Shown here: one piece after another, positions 53,638-61,653 of the stretch | Position numbering within the stretch: the first letter of the stretch is position 1 | Layout: each line of letters begins with the position of its first letter | NCBI GenBank assembly: GCA_016218715.1 | Contig: JACRDG010000032.1 | Span: forward strand, 186,001-250,000 | Source: Desulfomonile tiedjei | Lineage (GTDB): Bacteria; Desulfobacterota; Desulfomonilia; Desulfomonilales; Desulfomonilaceae | DNA length: 64,000 nt | Direction of reading: 5' to 3' | Position numbers and translations under genes: made by a program | The notes under the pieces: model-generated | What the model was told of the DNA's origin: nothing | Databases searched by the model: none | What the model saw: the letters and a program-made list of their open reading frames with translations, nothing else

Positions 53638-53862
53638 TTAATCTTGTTTCTGCGGGCCGCTCTGCTCGTCAAGCAGTGCTCGAATCCGGTCAGCGTTCTT
53701 GGTCAGATCGTCGAGTAGCGGCTCGATCACGAGGACCCATTCCGGGTGATCCGAGGGCTTGATGCTCCCGGTTTCGAGGACCTTGGCCACGACAAAGACG
53801 GTGGCGCGTGCGCTCGTGATCTCCTTGTGAATTCTCTCTATGGTCCATTTCTCTTCGGGCAT
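53638..53862 (-). CDS. small helical protein, function unknown
   Basis: A 74-residue protein, MPEEKWTIERIHKEITSARA then VFVVAKVLETGSIKPSDHPE and WVLVIEPLLDDLTKNADRIR with ALLDEQSGPQKQD. Predicted mostly helical with a central turn; no signal peptide. GGAGG lies five bases before the ATG at 53862. It lies downstream of a receiver-protein gene on the same strand, separated by 207 bases and a strong hairpin. No family recognised. Confidence 0.6.
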   Translation of the reverse strand: MPEEKWTIERIHKEITSARATVFVVAKVLETGSIKPSDHPEWVLVIEPLLDDLTKNADRIRALLDEQSGPQKQD

Positions 53863-53987
53863 TCCCACCTCCTCGAAGCAAAGATGATTCAGCTATTCTG
53901 CGAGATACGCCCGATTATTGCCGGAAATGCTGCGAGGCGCAACAGAGATCTCAACCTGAGTGTGTTTGGAAGGCGTCATTCATGTGA

Positions 53988-54017
53988 GCCCCGGGAGCCG
54001 AGACGGTCTCCCGGGGC
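53988..54017 (-). terminator. strong GC hairpin after the receiver gene
   Basis: GCCCCGGGAG and CTCCCGGGGC form a perfect 10-bp stem with a 10-base loop, about 50 bases past the stop codon of the reverse-strand receiver gene. No clear U-tract follows on either strand, so termination is plausible but not certain. Confidence 0.5.
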
Positions 54018-54069
54018 GTTCGTTTCAGCTTCGATCGGGTATCAAAGGTCCTCGCGAATCGAGGTTTCC

Positions 54070-54624
54070 TCACACTCCTTTGCCGGTAATCCGCTCATCA
54101 TGCATCAGCCGCTCTTGAATTCCTTTTCCGACCTGGTAAGTCACTTCGAATTCGGTCCAGAACGCTTTGTCCTTCTTCTTCCAGTCTGGGCCGAAGCGCT
54201 CGTCGAAAAATACTCCCAGCCGCTCGAACAGCAGCTTCCAGGGCGGCTCTCCTCGCTCATGGGCGCTGAAGATCTCCGTCAACAGCTCATCGAGATCGGG
54301 GAGTGTCTCTTTGGGGAGATAGGCAATCGCGCCTTTTCGGATGCAGGCCAACAGCGTTTCGGGATCGATGGCATGGGCCGTTAGCATGACTGTCGGAAAA
54401 TTTCGATCCACGGATTCTTCCAACAGTTTCATGCCGTTCACACCCATGATATCCAGGATGACCAGATCGTACCGATTTTCTTTCAATTTCTCGGACGCGG
54501 TTTCATAATTCGCGGCGGTGTCCAGTATTGCTCCCTCAAGAATATCTTCTATGGACCCGAGTATGTCGGGTTCATCATCTACGGCCAGAATGCGCTTCCC
54601 TGCCAACCCTGATTTTTCTTTCAT
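54070..54624 (-). CDS. single-domain-like response regulator with C-terminal extension
   Basis: A 184-residue protein. Residues 10-125 are a CheY-like receiver: RILAVDDEPDILGSIEDIL (acidic pair about D16-D17), the phospho-acceptor in YDLVILDIMGVNGMKLLE (about D58), PTVMLTAHAI and GAIAYLPKETL with the conserved lysine. Residues 126-184 (GEPPWKLLFERLGVFFDERFGPDWKKKDKAFW) form a non-DNA-binding tail seen in some delta-proteobacterial receivers. No cognate histidine kinase lies in the window. It may act as a phosphorelay intermediate or protein-interaction switch. The receiver call is firm; the role is open. Confidence 0.85.
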   Translation of the reverse strand: MKEKSGLAGKRILAVDDEPDILGSIEDILEGAILDTAANYETASEKLKENRYDLVILDIMGVNGMKLLEESVDRNFPTVMLTAHAIDPETLLACIRKGAIAYLPKETLPDLDELLTEIFSAHERGEPPWKLLFERLGVFFDERFGPDWKKKDKAFWTEFEVTYQVGKGIQERLMHDERITGKGV

Positions 54625-54928
54625 GGTTCAAACTCCGTATAATGTGATTCCCGTACCTCGTGTCGTGCAGAATTAGAACAATTCCACGCTCGATTGTCAA
54701 GCTCGATGCCCGACTTTTGCCGGACAATGCGATGTGAACAAAGAGCGCCATGGGGGGATGCCCCCAAAGCCCATGGGTGAAGCGGGGTTCTGCCCGTCCC
54801 CTTTTCGATGTGCTTGACCGTTCAGTCGCTCCTGGGGCGCGTATCTTGTCCGCGCGTGTTGCTGCATGGCGATCTTGAGGTTCACGAGTGGCAGAGGAGC
54901 GTGAGTTCCGAATGATGAACTACTGAAG

Positions 54929-55122
54929 AGTGAGCGAGATGCCAAACACGACGAGTTTCGACTTCAGCCTGTATCAATTTGGCTGGGTACCGCGGCGCGA
55001 GCCAGGGAGGTAACATGCTCACCTGCGCCCCGTACCGGTTGCCAGGGAGACAGCGGATTGAACGCAGAGAACGCGCTGCGTGTCGGGGGCGCCCTCTTAA
55101 ACGAGGGGTGAGCGAGATGCCG
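54929..55122. repeat. duplicated GTGAGCGAGATGCC segments
   Basis: The 14-mer GTGAGCGAGATGCC occurs near 54929 and near 55107, about 180 bases apart, in the non-coding 54625-55169 interval between the receiver and TRAP genes. The stretch between is rich in short inverted repeats (for example GGTACCGCGGC and GCCCCGTACC). No gene is supported there. Confidence 0.4.
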
Positions 55123-55169
55123 TCGCTTCTGGGTGTTCGTGGAGTTGAACAATTACGGAGCGGTTTTTC

Positions 55170-55198
55170 TTGACTCCCGGGTATTGTACCGGTAATTT
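55170..55198 (+). promoter_or_regulatory. promoter of the TRAP transporter operon
   Basis: TTGACT at 55170-55175, 17-base spacer starting with CCCGGGTA, TAATTT at 55193-55198, 78 bases before the dctP start. The -35 and first spacer bases resemble the promoter at 31991. Confidence 0.6.
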
Positions 55199-55275
55199 GG
55201 TCATCATTCGTGTTTGGCAAATGAAGGGTCTTTGGTAAACTGGCAGACACAGCACAAAGAGAACAGGAGGTAGAG

Positions 55276-56358
55276 GTGAGAGCAAAAAGATTGGCAATCG
55301 TCGCCGCGATCTGCTTGATCAGCTTGGGTCTACTGGTCGGTCCAACCATGGGACAAGCTCCCAGCCTGGATAAGTGGAAACCGGCCTTTGATCCTTCAGG
55401 GGCCAAGTACAAATGCATTGTGTCCAATGTCTCTCATCCAGTCATCAAAGGGGTCTTTGCCGGATTCGCCATCCGGGATGAGCTCTGGAAACGGACCAAC
55501 GGCCAGATCTACATCGATTTCAAACCCTTCTCCATGCTCGGAGGAGAGGTGGAAGTCCTGAATCAACTCCAGATGGGCGCGATCCAGGGCATGGGGTGCA
55601 GCTCCGTGGCCGCTACCAACCTGGGACCCAGGTTCGGGCTCGTGAACCTTCCGTTTCTCATCGATTCATTCGAAAAGCTCGACAAGTTCGTGGCCAGCGG
55701 GAAGATTTTCGATCATTTCATGATGGCCATGGACCATCAGGGGATCATTGGCCTGGACATTACCGGTTACGGCAATTACGGCTGGGCCACGATGACGCCG
55801 GTCCGAAACCTTGCGGACGCAAAGAAGATCAAGTTCCGCACGGCTGAAGCTCAGGTCAACCAGTTGCTCTATAACGAGTGGGGATTCAACCCCGTGGTCA
55901 TGCCATGGCCGGACGTTCCCATTGCCCTGAAGCAGGGGGTCATCACCGGCTTGGACCACACCCCCATGGTCTGCAATATCACCAAGAAATTCGAGGACGC
56001 GAAATACTTTACCTACGTCAACTACGCACAGGGACTTTTCATCTGGATTTTCAACAAGGCCTGGTTCAACGCCCTGCCGGCCGACCTACAGAAGACCTTC
56101 AAGGAAGTCGTCCACGAAGTCTGCGCCAAGATCCGCAAGGAAACCGTGCTGCAGGAAGCCGAACAGATTGAAATGGCCAAGAAGGCCGGCATCGAGTTTA
56201 TCACCCTGCCGGCGGATGAGATAGCCATCTTGCGGAAAAAGGGTGACGCGGTCCACAAGAAGTACGCCCCGGAAATCAACAAGCTGTATCCGACGGATAC
56301 CTACCGACCGGCCAACTACCTCGAAGAGGTCGACGGGTACATAGGTTACAAGCCGTAG
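55276..56358 (+). CDS. dctP: TRAP transporter solute-binding protein, DctP family
   Basis: A 360-residue periplasmic binding protein. Signal peptide residues 1-26 (cut near MGQA). DctP-family features: FAGFAIRDELWKRTNGQIYIDFKPFSMLGGEVEVLNQLQMGAIQ; GLVNLPFLIDSFEKLDKFVASGK; KIKFRTAEAQVNQLLYNEWGFNPVVMPWPDVPIALKQGVITGLDHTP, where the conserved Arg of KFRT salt-bridges carboxylate ligands in known members. The GTG start follows AACAGGAGGTAGAG. Likely ligand is a carboxylate; identity cannot be read. First gene of dctPQM. Confidence 0.93.
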   Translation: MRAKRLAIVAAICLISLGLLVGPTMGQAPSLDKWKPAFDPSGAKYKCIVSNVSHPVIKGVFAGFAIRDELWKRTNGQIYIDFKPFSMLGGEVEVLNQLQMGAIQGMGCSSVAATNLGPRFGLVNLPFLIDSFEKLDKFVASGKIFDHFMMAMDHQGIIGLDITGYGNYGWATMTPVRNLADAKKIKFRTAEAQVNQLLYNEWGFNPVVMPWPDVPIALKQGVITGLDHTPMVCNITKKFEDAKYFTYVNYAQGLFIWIFNKAWFNALPADLQKTFKEVVHEVCAKIRKETVLQEAEQIEMAKKAGIEFITLPADEIAILRKKGDAVHKKYAPEINKLYPTDTYRPANYLEEVDGYIGYKP

Positions 56359-56532
56359 GTCGGGATTAAGCTACATCGGGGGGCAGGCCGCCCTCCGATG
56401 TAGGCTGCGAAACCTTGACGGAGTCAGCGAGGGCATTTCCAGGCCGGCTCTCGGTCCGCGGACAGGATGCGCTCCACGTCCGACATCCAAGAACCCCACG
56501 CCCATTCGCCAGAGATGTGAAGGAATCTCAAT

Positions 56533-57039
56533 ATGTTCGGAAAGATCCTCAAGATAGTCGACAAGGTCCTCACGTTTTTCGAGGAATGGACCCTTTTTAT
56601 CGCGGTGATGGCAGCCCTGGGGGCGCTGTTTGTCAACGTGGTATTGAGGTACGGCTTTAACTACACCCTGGCCTGGTCGGAAGAGCTGGTGCGGGAAGTG
56701 ATCATTTACACAACCTTCATCGGTCTGGGTGTGGCAATCAAGAACCGCTCCATGATCAAGATCGACGCGGTGGTGCAGTTGGTCCCCAAGCTGAAAATGC
56801 CCTTGGTGTACTTCAGCAACGTGGTCACGATAATCTTTGCGTTGATGATGATGTACTACGGGTCGAAGATGGCCGTGATGCAGGCAGCGACCCACCAGAC
56901 GACCATCATCATGGACATTCCTCTCGTCTATCTGTATGCGATCATCCCCGTCACGGGGGTGACCATGTTTTGCCGTACTATACAGATCATGTACCAGGAT
57001 TATCATGAACAGCGCGCCGCGCGGTCAGGTGCGAAATGA
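56533..57039 (+). CDS. dctQ: TRAP transporter small permease, DctQ family
   Basis: A 168-residue membrane protein with four helices (near 16-38, 52-73, 91-112 and 132-152). The signature FVNVVLRYGFNYTLAWSEELVREVIIYTTFIGLGVAIKNRSMIKIDAVV spans the Q1-Q3 region typical of DctQ. It lies 174 bases after dctP and 77 bases before dctM. AAGGAATCTCAAT precedes the ATG at 56533. Together with DctM it forms the sodium-coupled membrane component. Confidence 0.92.
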   Translation: MFGKILKIVDKVLTFFEEWTLFIAVMAALGALFVNVVLRYGFNYTLAWSEELVREVIIYTTFIGLGVAIKNRSMIKIDAVVQLVPKLKMPLVYFSNVVTIIFALMMMYYGSKMAVMQAATHQTTIIMDIPLVYLYAIIPVTGVTMFCRTIQIMYQDYHEQRAARSGAK

Positions 57040-57116
57040 CCGACGTCCCGAAATGTTGCGTGCCCCTGCCTCTACGGAACCTTTAGGCTCAATGAACGAT
57101 TAGGAGACACACCCTC

Positions 57117-58415
57117 ATGGAGTCGAGTCACGTCATCATCCTTCTGATTCTGTTGGGCTGCATGGCCACCTACATTCCCGTTTTCATGTGCCTGTTTTTT
57201 ACCGCGGTCCTCGGCTTCCTCCTCTTCACCGATCTTCCCCTTCTGTTGCTCACGCAGACCCTCTTCCGGAGCATGGACAACTTCGCACTGGTGGTGGTCC
57301 TCTTTTTCATCCTTTGCGGCAACATCATGACCACCGGTACCATTGTCGAAAAGCTCATCAAGATGGCTAACGCCCTGGTGAGCTGGCTTCCCGGTGGGCT
57401 CGGCATGGCCGGTGTCATGGCCTGCGCTCTCTTCGGAGCGATCTCCGGTTCCACCGTGGCCACCGTGGTGGCTCTCGGGGGCTTTATGATCCCGTCGCTT
57501 CTGGAGAAGGGGTATCCGAAAAATTACACTGTGGGGTTGATGACCACCTCAGGCAATCTCGGCGTGATCATTCCCCCAAGTATCTCGATGATCCTCTACT
57601 GCATGATCAGCAACGTCTCCCTGGAAGGTCTTTTTCTGACCGGCTATGTCCCGGGAATCCTCATCACCGTCTTGACGTGTGGTTACACGTACTTCCTGTT
57701 CCGCAAGGATACGCAGATTGTGCGTACGACGGTGGGCAGCTTCCGAGAGATGGTGGAAATCTTCAAAGAAGGGTTCTGGTCTCTGATGCTGCCGGTCATC
57801 ATCTTCGTCGGGATTTTTTCCGGCATGTTCACCGCCAATGAGGCCGCTGTCATCGCGTGCGTCTATGCGCTTATCGTAGAGCTGTTCATCCACCGCTCCA
57901 TGAAATTCAACGAGGTGAAGAAAGTAATAGTCTCCTCGGCAGTCACTTCCGCCACGCTCCTGATCATCGTGGCCGGCGCCAGTTGTTTCGGCAGGCTGCT
58001 GACCCTGGAGAGCATCCCGCCGAAAATCACTGAAGCGGTCATGTCTACCATTCAATCCCCCGTGGTTTTCTTGTTGGTCATGAACCTGCTGCTGCTGGTG
58101 ATAGGCATGTTCATGGACATTATTTCCGCCACCATGATCCTCGGGCCCGTGTTTCTGCCGATGCTCGCTGCCTTTCACATTGACCCGATGCACTTCGGCC
58201 TGCTCATGACCGTGAACCTGGCCATCGGCTACTGCACCCCCCCCGTCGGGGTCAGCCTCTATATTACCGGGGCGATGGTCAACAAGGATCTGATTTGGGT
58301 TACCAAGGCGTGTCTTCCGTTTCTTATTATCCAGATCGCTGTGCTCATGATGATGACCTACATGCCGGATACGGTCCTCTGGCTCCCCAGGCTGATGGGA
58401 TATGTATCACAGTAG
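57117..58415 (+). CDS. dctM: TRAP transporter large permease, DctM family
   Basis: A 432-residue membrane protein with about 12 helices. Family motifs: ALFGAISGSTVATVVALGGFMIPSLLEKGYPKNYTVGLMTTSGNLGVIIPPSISMILY in the first half, and MFMDIISATMILGPVFLPMLAAFHIDPMHFGLLMTVNLAIGYCTPPVGVSLYITGAM in the second, carrying the sodium- and substrate-path elements. Length is standard. Ends the TRAP operon. Confidence 0.94.
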   Translation: MESSHVIILLILLGCMATYIPVFMCLFFTAVLGFLLFTDLPLLLLTQTLFRSMDNFALVVVLFFILCGNIMTTGTIVEKLIKMANALVSWLPGGLGMAGVMACALFGAISGSTVATVVALGGFMIPSLLEKGYPKNYTVGLMTTSGNLGVIIPPSISMILYCMISNVSLEGLFLTGYVPGILITVLTCGYTYFLFRKDTQIVRTTVGSFREMVEIFKEGFWSLMLPVIIFVGIFSGMFTANEAAVIACVYALIVELFIHRSMKFNEVKKVIVSSAVTSATLLIIVAGASCFGRLLTLESIPPKITEAVMSTIQSPVVFLLVMNLLLLVIGMFMDIISATMILGPVFLPMLAAFHIDPMHFGLLMTVNLAIGYCTPPVGVSLYITGAMVNKDLIWVTKACLPFLIIQIAVLMMMTYMPDTVLWLPRLMGYVSQ

Positions 58416-58500
58416 CTCCGGCGCGTTTCGGCGGCGTGTGGTTCAAGAACGGGGTGCGCGGGCGGCTGAGCTAAGCGCGTAATCCGTTTGTCAAGAGTGC

Positions 58501-58632
58501 TCCCCAGACCTGATTGCAGCCGAACGCGGACACGTCCTGGAGACCGGATGAGTCATCCTCGAGGACATGTGCTCCGCGCTCGGCAATAATCCCGAAGTCC
58601 GAAAAGCCTTCCTCGGCGCAGCCGCACACTAA
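58501..58632 (+). pseudogene. 3' remnant of a livF-type ABC transporter ATPase gene
   Basis: In the frame beginning at 58501 the translation reads PDLIAAERGHVLETG, then a TGA, then VILEDMCSALGNNPEVRKAFLGAAAH and TAA at 58630-58632. This is the C-terminal end typical of LivF branched-chain amino acid transporter ATPases (xADRGYVLETGRIVxEG...NPEVxxAYLG), with the usual Arg (CGA) codon changed to TGA. A TAA at 58480 interrupts the frame upstream and no further LivF sequence is recognisable. Its stop codon directly abuts a palindromic element. Confidence 0.65.
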
Positions 58633-58706
58633 TACCAAGTCGCTTTCAAAGAGGTTTTTTTGGGGGGAACTTGTTTGAAAACAGGTCTCTCCCCAGACGC
58701 TCATAA
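58633..58706. repeat. nested palindromic element, copy 4 (diverged)
   Basis: Begins TACCAAGTCGCTTTCAAAGA, with core GGGGGGAACTTGTTTGAAAA and CAGGTCTCTCCCC. The right outer arm is lost or replaced by GACGCTCATAAGCGTC, itself a small hairpin. It follows the livF remnant directly. Confidence 0.7.
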
Positions 58707-58815
58707 GCGTCAAATTTCAGTACGCTCCTTTTTGATGTAAGCTGGTTGCCTCGATAAGGGCGCCGAAGCCAGCGAAACGCTCGTCGGATTCCAGGACAAG
58801 AACTCGGCCCCCGCC

Positions 58816-58842
58816 GTCATTCCGGCGGAGGCCGGAATCCAG
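58816..58842. repeat. GTCATTCCGGCGGAGGCCGG repeat, half copy
   Basis: GTCATTCCGGCGGAGGCCGG then AATCCAG, abutting the stop codon of the interrupted GIY-YIG gene. The other half-type arm is found on the other side of that gene at 59147-59178. Confidence 0.8.
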
Positions 58843-59133
58843 TCACACGAGCGTTTGGTACAAATCCTCCCACTCCCGATTACTCTCTTCGATTAACCGG
58901 ACCTTCCATGACCGTCTCCAATCTTTCTACCTCTTCTCCCTTTCAATCGCGGATTCCATGCTTCCGTGCAATTCGTACCAAACCAGGGTATGCACACCGT
59001 AGCGCTTGGTAAATCCGTCCGCCACGTCGTTCTTGTGTTCCCATACCCTCTTGACCAAATCGGACGTCACTCCGACGTACAGGGTGCCGTTTCTCTTACT
59101 CGCGAGGATGTAGACGGCAGGCTGTTTGGTCAC
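58843..59133 (-). pseudogene. GIY-YIG nuclease (YhbQ-like) with in-frame amber codon
   Basis: A 96-codon frame encoding a UPF0213-type GIY-YIG endonuclease domain: VYILASKRNGTLYVGVTSDL, RVWEHKNDVADGFTKRYGV, LVWYELHGSMESAIEREKR. Then a TAG at 58927-58929, then KDWRRSWKVRLIEESNREWEDLYQTLV, which is the normal C-terminal part of the family in the same frame. The amber codon replaces a hydrophobic residue (family: REKRIKxW or REKQLKxW), fitting a TTG-to-TAG change. The start is GTG at 59133. A stop-truncated product of 68 residues keeps the GIY-YIG core but loses the terminal helix. The gene is bracketed by two half-copies of a repeat. Confidence 0.75.
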
Positions 59134-59146
59134 AGGGGTTCGCCTC

Positions 59147-59178
59147 TCGTCCTGGATTCCGGCCTTCGCCGGAATGAC
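59147..59178. repeat. GTCATTCCGGCGGAGGCCGG repeat, opposite half copy
   Basis: CTGGATTCCGGCCTTCGCCGGAATGAC, the inverse arm of the repeat at 58816-58842, upstream of the GIY-YIG gene. The two arms form an inverted pair around that gene. Confidence 0.75.
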
Positions 59179-59207
59179 GGAGGACGGAACAGTCCAGCCT
59201 TAAGGTG

Positions 59208-59286
59208 GCGCCTTTGGGGACTCGGGGGGAACTTCTTCGCAGAAAGAAGTCCCCCCAAATTGCTCTTTGGATTGCGGCTTGGTACT
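59208..59286. repeat. nested palindromic element, copy 5
   Basis: Core GGGGGGAACTTCTTCGCAGA and AAGAAGTCCCCCC (about 59224-59257). The right end CTCTTTGGATTGCGGCTTGG is complementary to the left end of the copy near 21445 (ACCAAGCCGC). It sits immediately past the iorB stop codon. Confidence 0.75.
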
Positions 59287-59875
59287 ATACCTTGGCCAGG
59301 CTGCGGCCTTCGTGGAATGCCTTGAGGTTGATGTCGACGAGTTTGGGCTTGATGGATTCTTTGAGCACTGTCTCGTAGGTTTCGGCGGGGATGTCGAGGT
59401 ACTTGGAGAGCACCCCGAGGAAGATCACGTTGGCCACTCTCGGATTGCCGATCTTGGCCGCGACCGCGTTCCCGTCGACGATGACTGCATCCGGCACGCG
59501 TTCTTGAATTTTCTCCAGGATGTCCGGTGGATACTCCTGCTTGCCGGTAAAGACCGCGGGGGGAAGGATCTTGTGATCGTTCACGATCACTTTCCCCTTC
59601 TCGGACAGGAATGAGAAGTACCGCAGCGTCTCCAACTGCTCGAAGGAGAGGAGCACGTCTGCTTCCCCGGTCTTGATGATGGGTGAACTGACCCGTTTGC
59701 CGAATCGGACATGGCTGGAGACCGAGCCGCCGCGTTGCGCCATTCCGTGAATCTCGTTCTTCTTCACTTCGTACCCGTTTGCCGCGGCAACCCGTCCGAG
59801 CACGTCACTGGCCAGAATGATTCCCTGGCCTCCGACACCGACGATCAAAACATTGTACACACGGTCCTGGCTCAT
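59285..59875 (-). CDS. iorB: indolepyruvate:ferredoxin oxidoreductase beta subunit
   Basis: A 196-residue subunit of the 2-ketoacid:ferredoxin oxidoreductase gamma-domain type. The N-terminus YNVLIVGVGGQGIILASDVLGRVAAANGYEVKKNEIHGMAQRGGSVSSHVRFG is the diagnostic signature. It pairs with the alpha subunit; its ATG overlaps the iorA stop codon in an ATGA arrangement. The enzyme oxidises aryl pyruvates from aromatic amino acids to aryl-acetyl-CoA with reduction of ferredoxin in anaerobes. Broader substrates are possible in this branch. Confidence 0.93.
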   Translation of the reverse strand: MSQDRVYNVLIVGVGGQGIILASDVLGRVAAANGYEVKKNEIHGMAQRGGSVSSHVRFGKRVSSPIIKTGEADVLLSFEQLETLRYFSFLSEKGKVIVNDHKILPPAVFTGKQEYPPDILEKIQERVPDAVIVDGNAVAAKIGNPRVANVIFLGVLSKYLDIPAETYETVLKESIKPKLVDINLKAFHEGRSLAKV

Positions 59876-61653
59876 GACGCCTCCTCGATCGCATCATTCT
59901 TGCAAACCTCGAAACAGGTGCGGCATCCCACACAGAGCGCCTCGTTGATGCGGGTGTATCCCTTGCGCTTGTCGCCTTCCGCCGGCTCCTCGATCTTCAC
60001 GAACTCCAATGCAGGACAGCCGGTGTTGATGCACGCCTTGCACCCCAGGCAGACGTCGGCCTTGATGTGCAGGGGCTTGTCAGGCAGTACGCGGCCGGTT
60101 TTCAAGAGCGCGCAGGGGGCGCGAGCGATGATCAGTGAAGGCTCGTCGGCCCCGAGTTCCTCTTTGATCACTTCCTGCGTCTTCTTCACCTCGTACGGAC
60201 TGACAGTCCGGATGCGCTTGAATCCGAACGCGTCCGCGATCTTCTCGATGCTGACCGCGTTGGTGGGCTCTTCCCGAAGTGTGTACCCCGTGCCGGGATG
60301 TTGCTGTGCCCCGGTCATCGCGGTGGTGCGGTTGTCCATGATAACCACGGTGGTCGAGCCGCCGTTGTAAGCGAGTTCCAGCAGCGGAGTCATGCCTGAA
60401 TGGAAGAACGTGGAATCGCCGATCACCGCGACCGCTTTGCCTTTGGCCAGCTCACCCAGGGACCTGTCCAGGCCGGAGGCAATCCCTATCCCAGCTCCCA
60501 TGCAGAGGCAGTGGTCCAGCATCCCCACCGGCGGAAGCGCGCCGAGCGTGTAGCAACCGATATCTCCCGCAACGTAGACCTTGTTCTTCTTCAGCGCGGT
60601 GAAGGTTGCGCGATGCGGACACCCTGGGCACATGTTGGGCGGCCGGAGGGGAAGCTCCATCTCGATCGGCTTGACCGGTTTGGCCGACGACGATCCGGTG
60701 AGCGCGATCTCGACCTTTTCCGGCGAAAGCTCGCCGCACATGCCGGTCAGCTCTTTTCCTTCCGTCTTGATCCCCATGAGCCGGATCGCTTCCTCGATGA
60801 ACGGGTCGAGGTCCTCGATGACCACGAGGCGCTTCACCCGGGAGGCAAAGTCGCGGATCATCTTTTCCGGAAGCGGCCAGGTCATCCCCAGCTTGAGGAA
60901 GGAAGCCCAGGGCACGGCCTCCCGCGCGTACTGGTATGGGACTCCAGCGGCGATGATCCCGAGAGACGGGTCGCCCATGACGATCTGGTTGAACGGCCAG
61001 GTCTCCGCGAACTGAGCCACGTCTTTCAACCGTTGTTCCACGATCGGATGCCGCCGCCTGGCCATGGCGGGGAGCATCACGAATTTCATTGGGTCTTTCT
61101 TGAGGCCCAGTTCCTTCGGTCCTTCCACCCGATCCCGGAATTCGACGAGCGACATGGAGTGGGAAATGCGGGTAGAACTGCGGAAAAGTACCGGGGTGTC
61201 GAAATTCTCGCTTATGCTGAGGGCTTCTCCGATCAAATCCTTCGCTTCCTGGCTGTCGGACGGCTCGACGCACGGAACCTTACCGAACTTCGCATAATTC
61301 CGGGTGTCTTGCTCGTTTTGTGAGGAGTGCATCTCCGGGTCGTCGCATACGACGAGGACCAGCCCTCCGTTCACTCCCGTATAGGAGAGCGTCATGAAAG
61401 GATCCGCGGCCACATTGAGCCCCACGTGCTTCATCGCAGCCAAGGCCCTGGCGCCTCCGTACGCGGCTCCTGCAGCTACTTCCAAAGCCACCTTCTCATT
61501 GGGGGCCCAGCCTGCCTTGATCTCCGGATACCTAGCCCCGATGACCTCCAGGATCTCGGTGCTGGGAGTTCCCGGGTAGGCCGAGGCCAATCGGACGCCG
61601 TACTCGTAGGCTCCACGTGCTATGGCTTCGTTTCCTGAAATGAGATGTTTCAC
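59872..61653 (-). CDS. iorA: indolepyruvate:ferredoxin oxidoreductase alpha subunit
   Basis: A 593-residue ThDP-dependent catalytic subunit. The N-terminal pyrimidine-binding half starts LISGNEAIARGAYEYGVRLASAYPGTPSTEI and has GLNVAADPFMTLSYTGVNGGLVLVVCDDPEMHSSQNEQDTR. The ThDP-binding half has NMCPGCPHRATFTAL, GDIGCYTLGALPPVGMLDHCLCMGAGIG and VIGDSTFFHSGMTPLLELAYNGG. Two [4Fe-4S] ferredoxin-type motifs end the protein (CLGCKACINTGCP and CVGCRTCFEVCKN). GGTGAGGCAACCGTG precedes the ATG at 61653. The 61654-62305 stretch beyond it contains nothing recognisable. Confidence 0.95.
   Translation of the reverse strand: MKHLISGNEAIARGAYEYGVRLASAYPGTPSTEILEVIGARYPEIKAGWAPNEKVALEVAAGAAYGGARALAAMKHVGLNVAADPFMTLSYTGVNGGLVLVVCDDPEMHSSQNEQDTRNYAKFGKVPCVEPSDSQEAKDLIGEALSISENFDTPVLFRSSTRISHSMSLVEFRDRVEGPKELGLKKDPMKFVMLPAMARRRHPIVEQRLKDVAQFAETWPFNQIVMGDPSLGIIAAGVPYQYAREAVPWASFLKLGMTWPLPEKMIRDFASRVKRLVVIEDLDPFIEEAIRLMGIKTEGKELTGMCGELSPEKVEIALTGSSSAKPVKPIEMELPLRPPNMCPGCPHRATFTALKKNKVYVAGDIGCYTLGALPPVGMLDHCLCMGAGIGIASGLDRSLGELAKGKAVAVIGDSTFFHSGMTPLLELAYNGGSTTVVIMDNRTTAMTGAQQHPGTGYTLREEPTNAVSIEKIADAFGFKRIRTVSPYEVKKTQEVIKEELGADEPSLIIARAPCALLKTGRVLPDKPLHIKADVCLGCKACINTGCPALEFVKIEEPAEGDKRKGYTRINEALCVGCRTCFEVCKNDAIEEAS

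Noticed and set aside
58471-58713. An 80-codon reverse frame over the livF remnant
   Set aside because: It is antisense to the LivF-like C-terminus, which has a better explanation on the forward strand.
58927-58929. UAG as pyrrolysine in the GIY-YIG gene
   Set aside because: No methylamine methyltransferase context and a one-base change from a Leu codon explains it; kept as a nonsense mutation.
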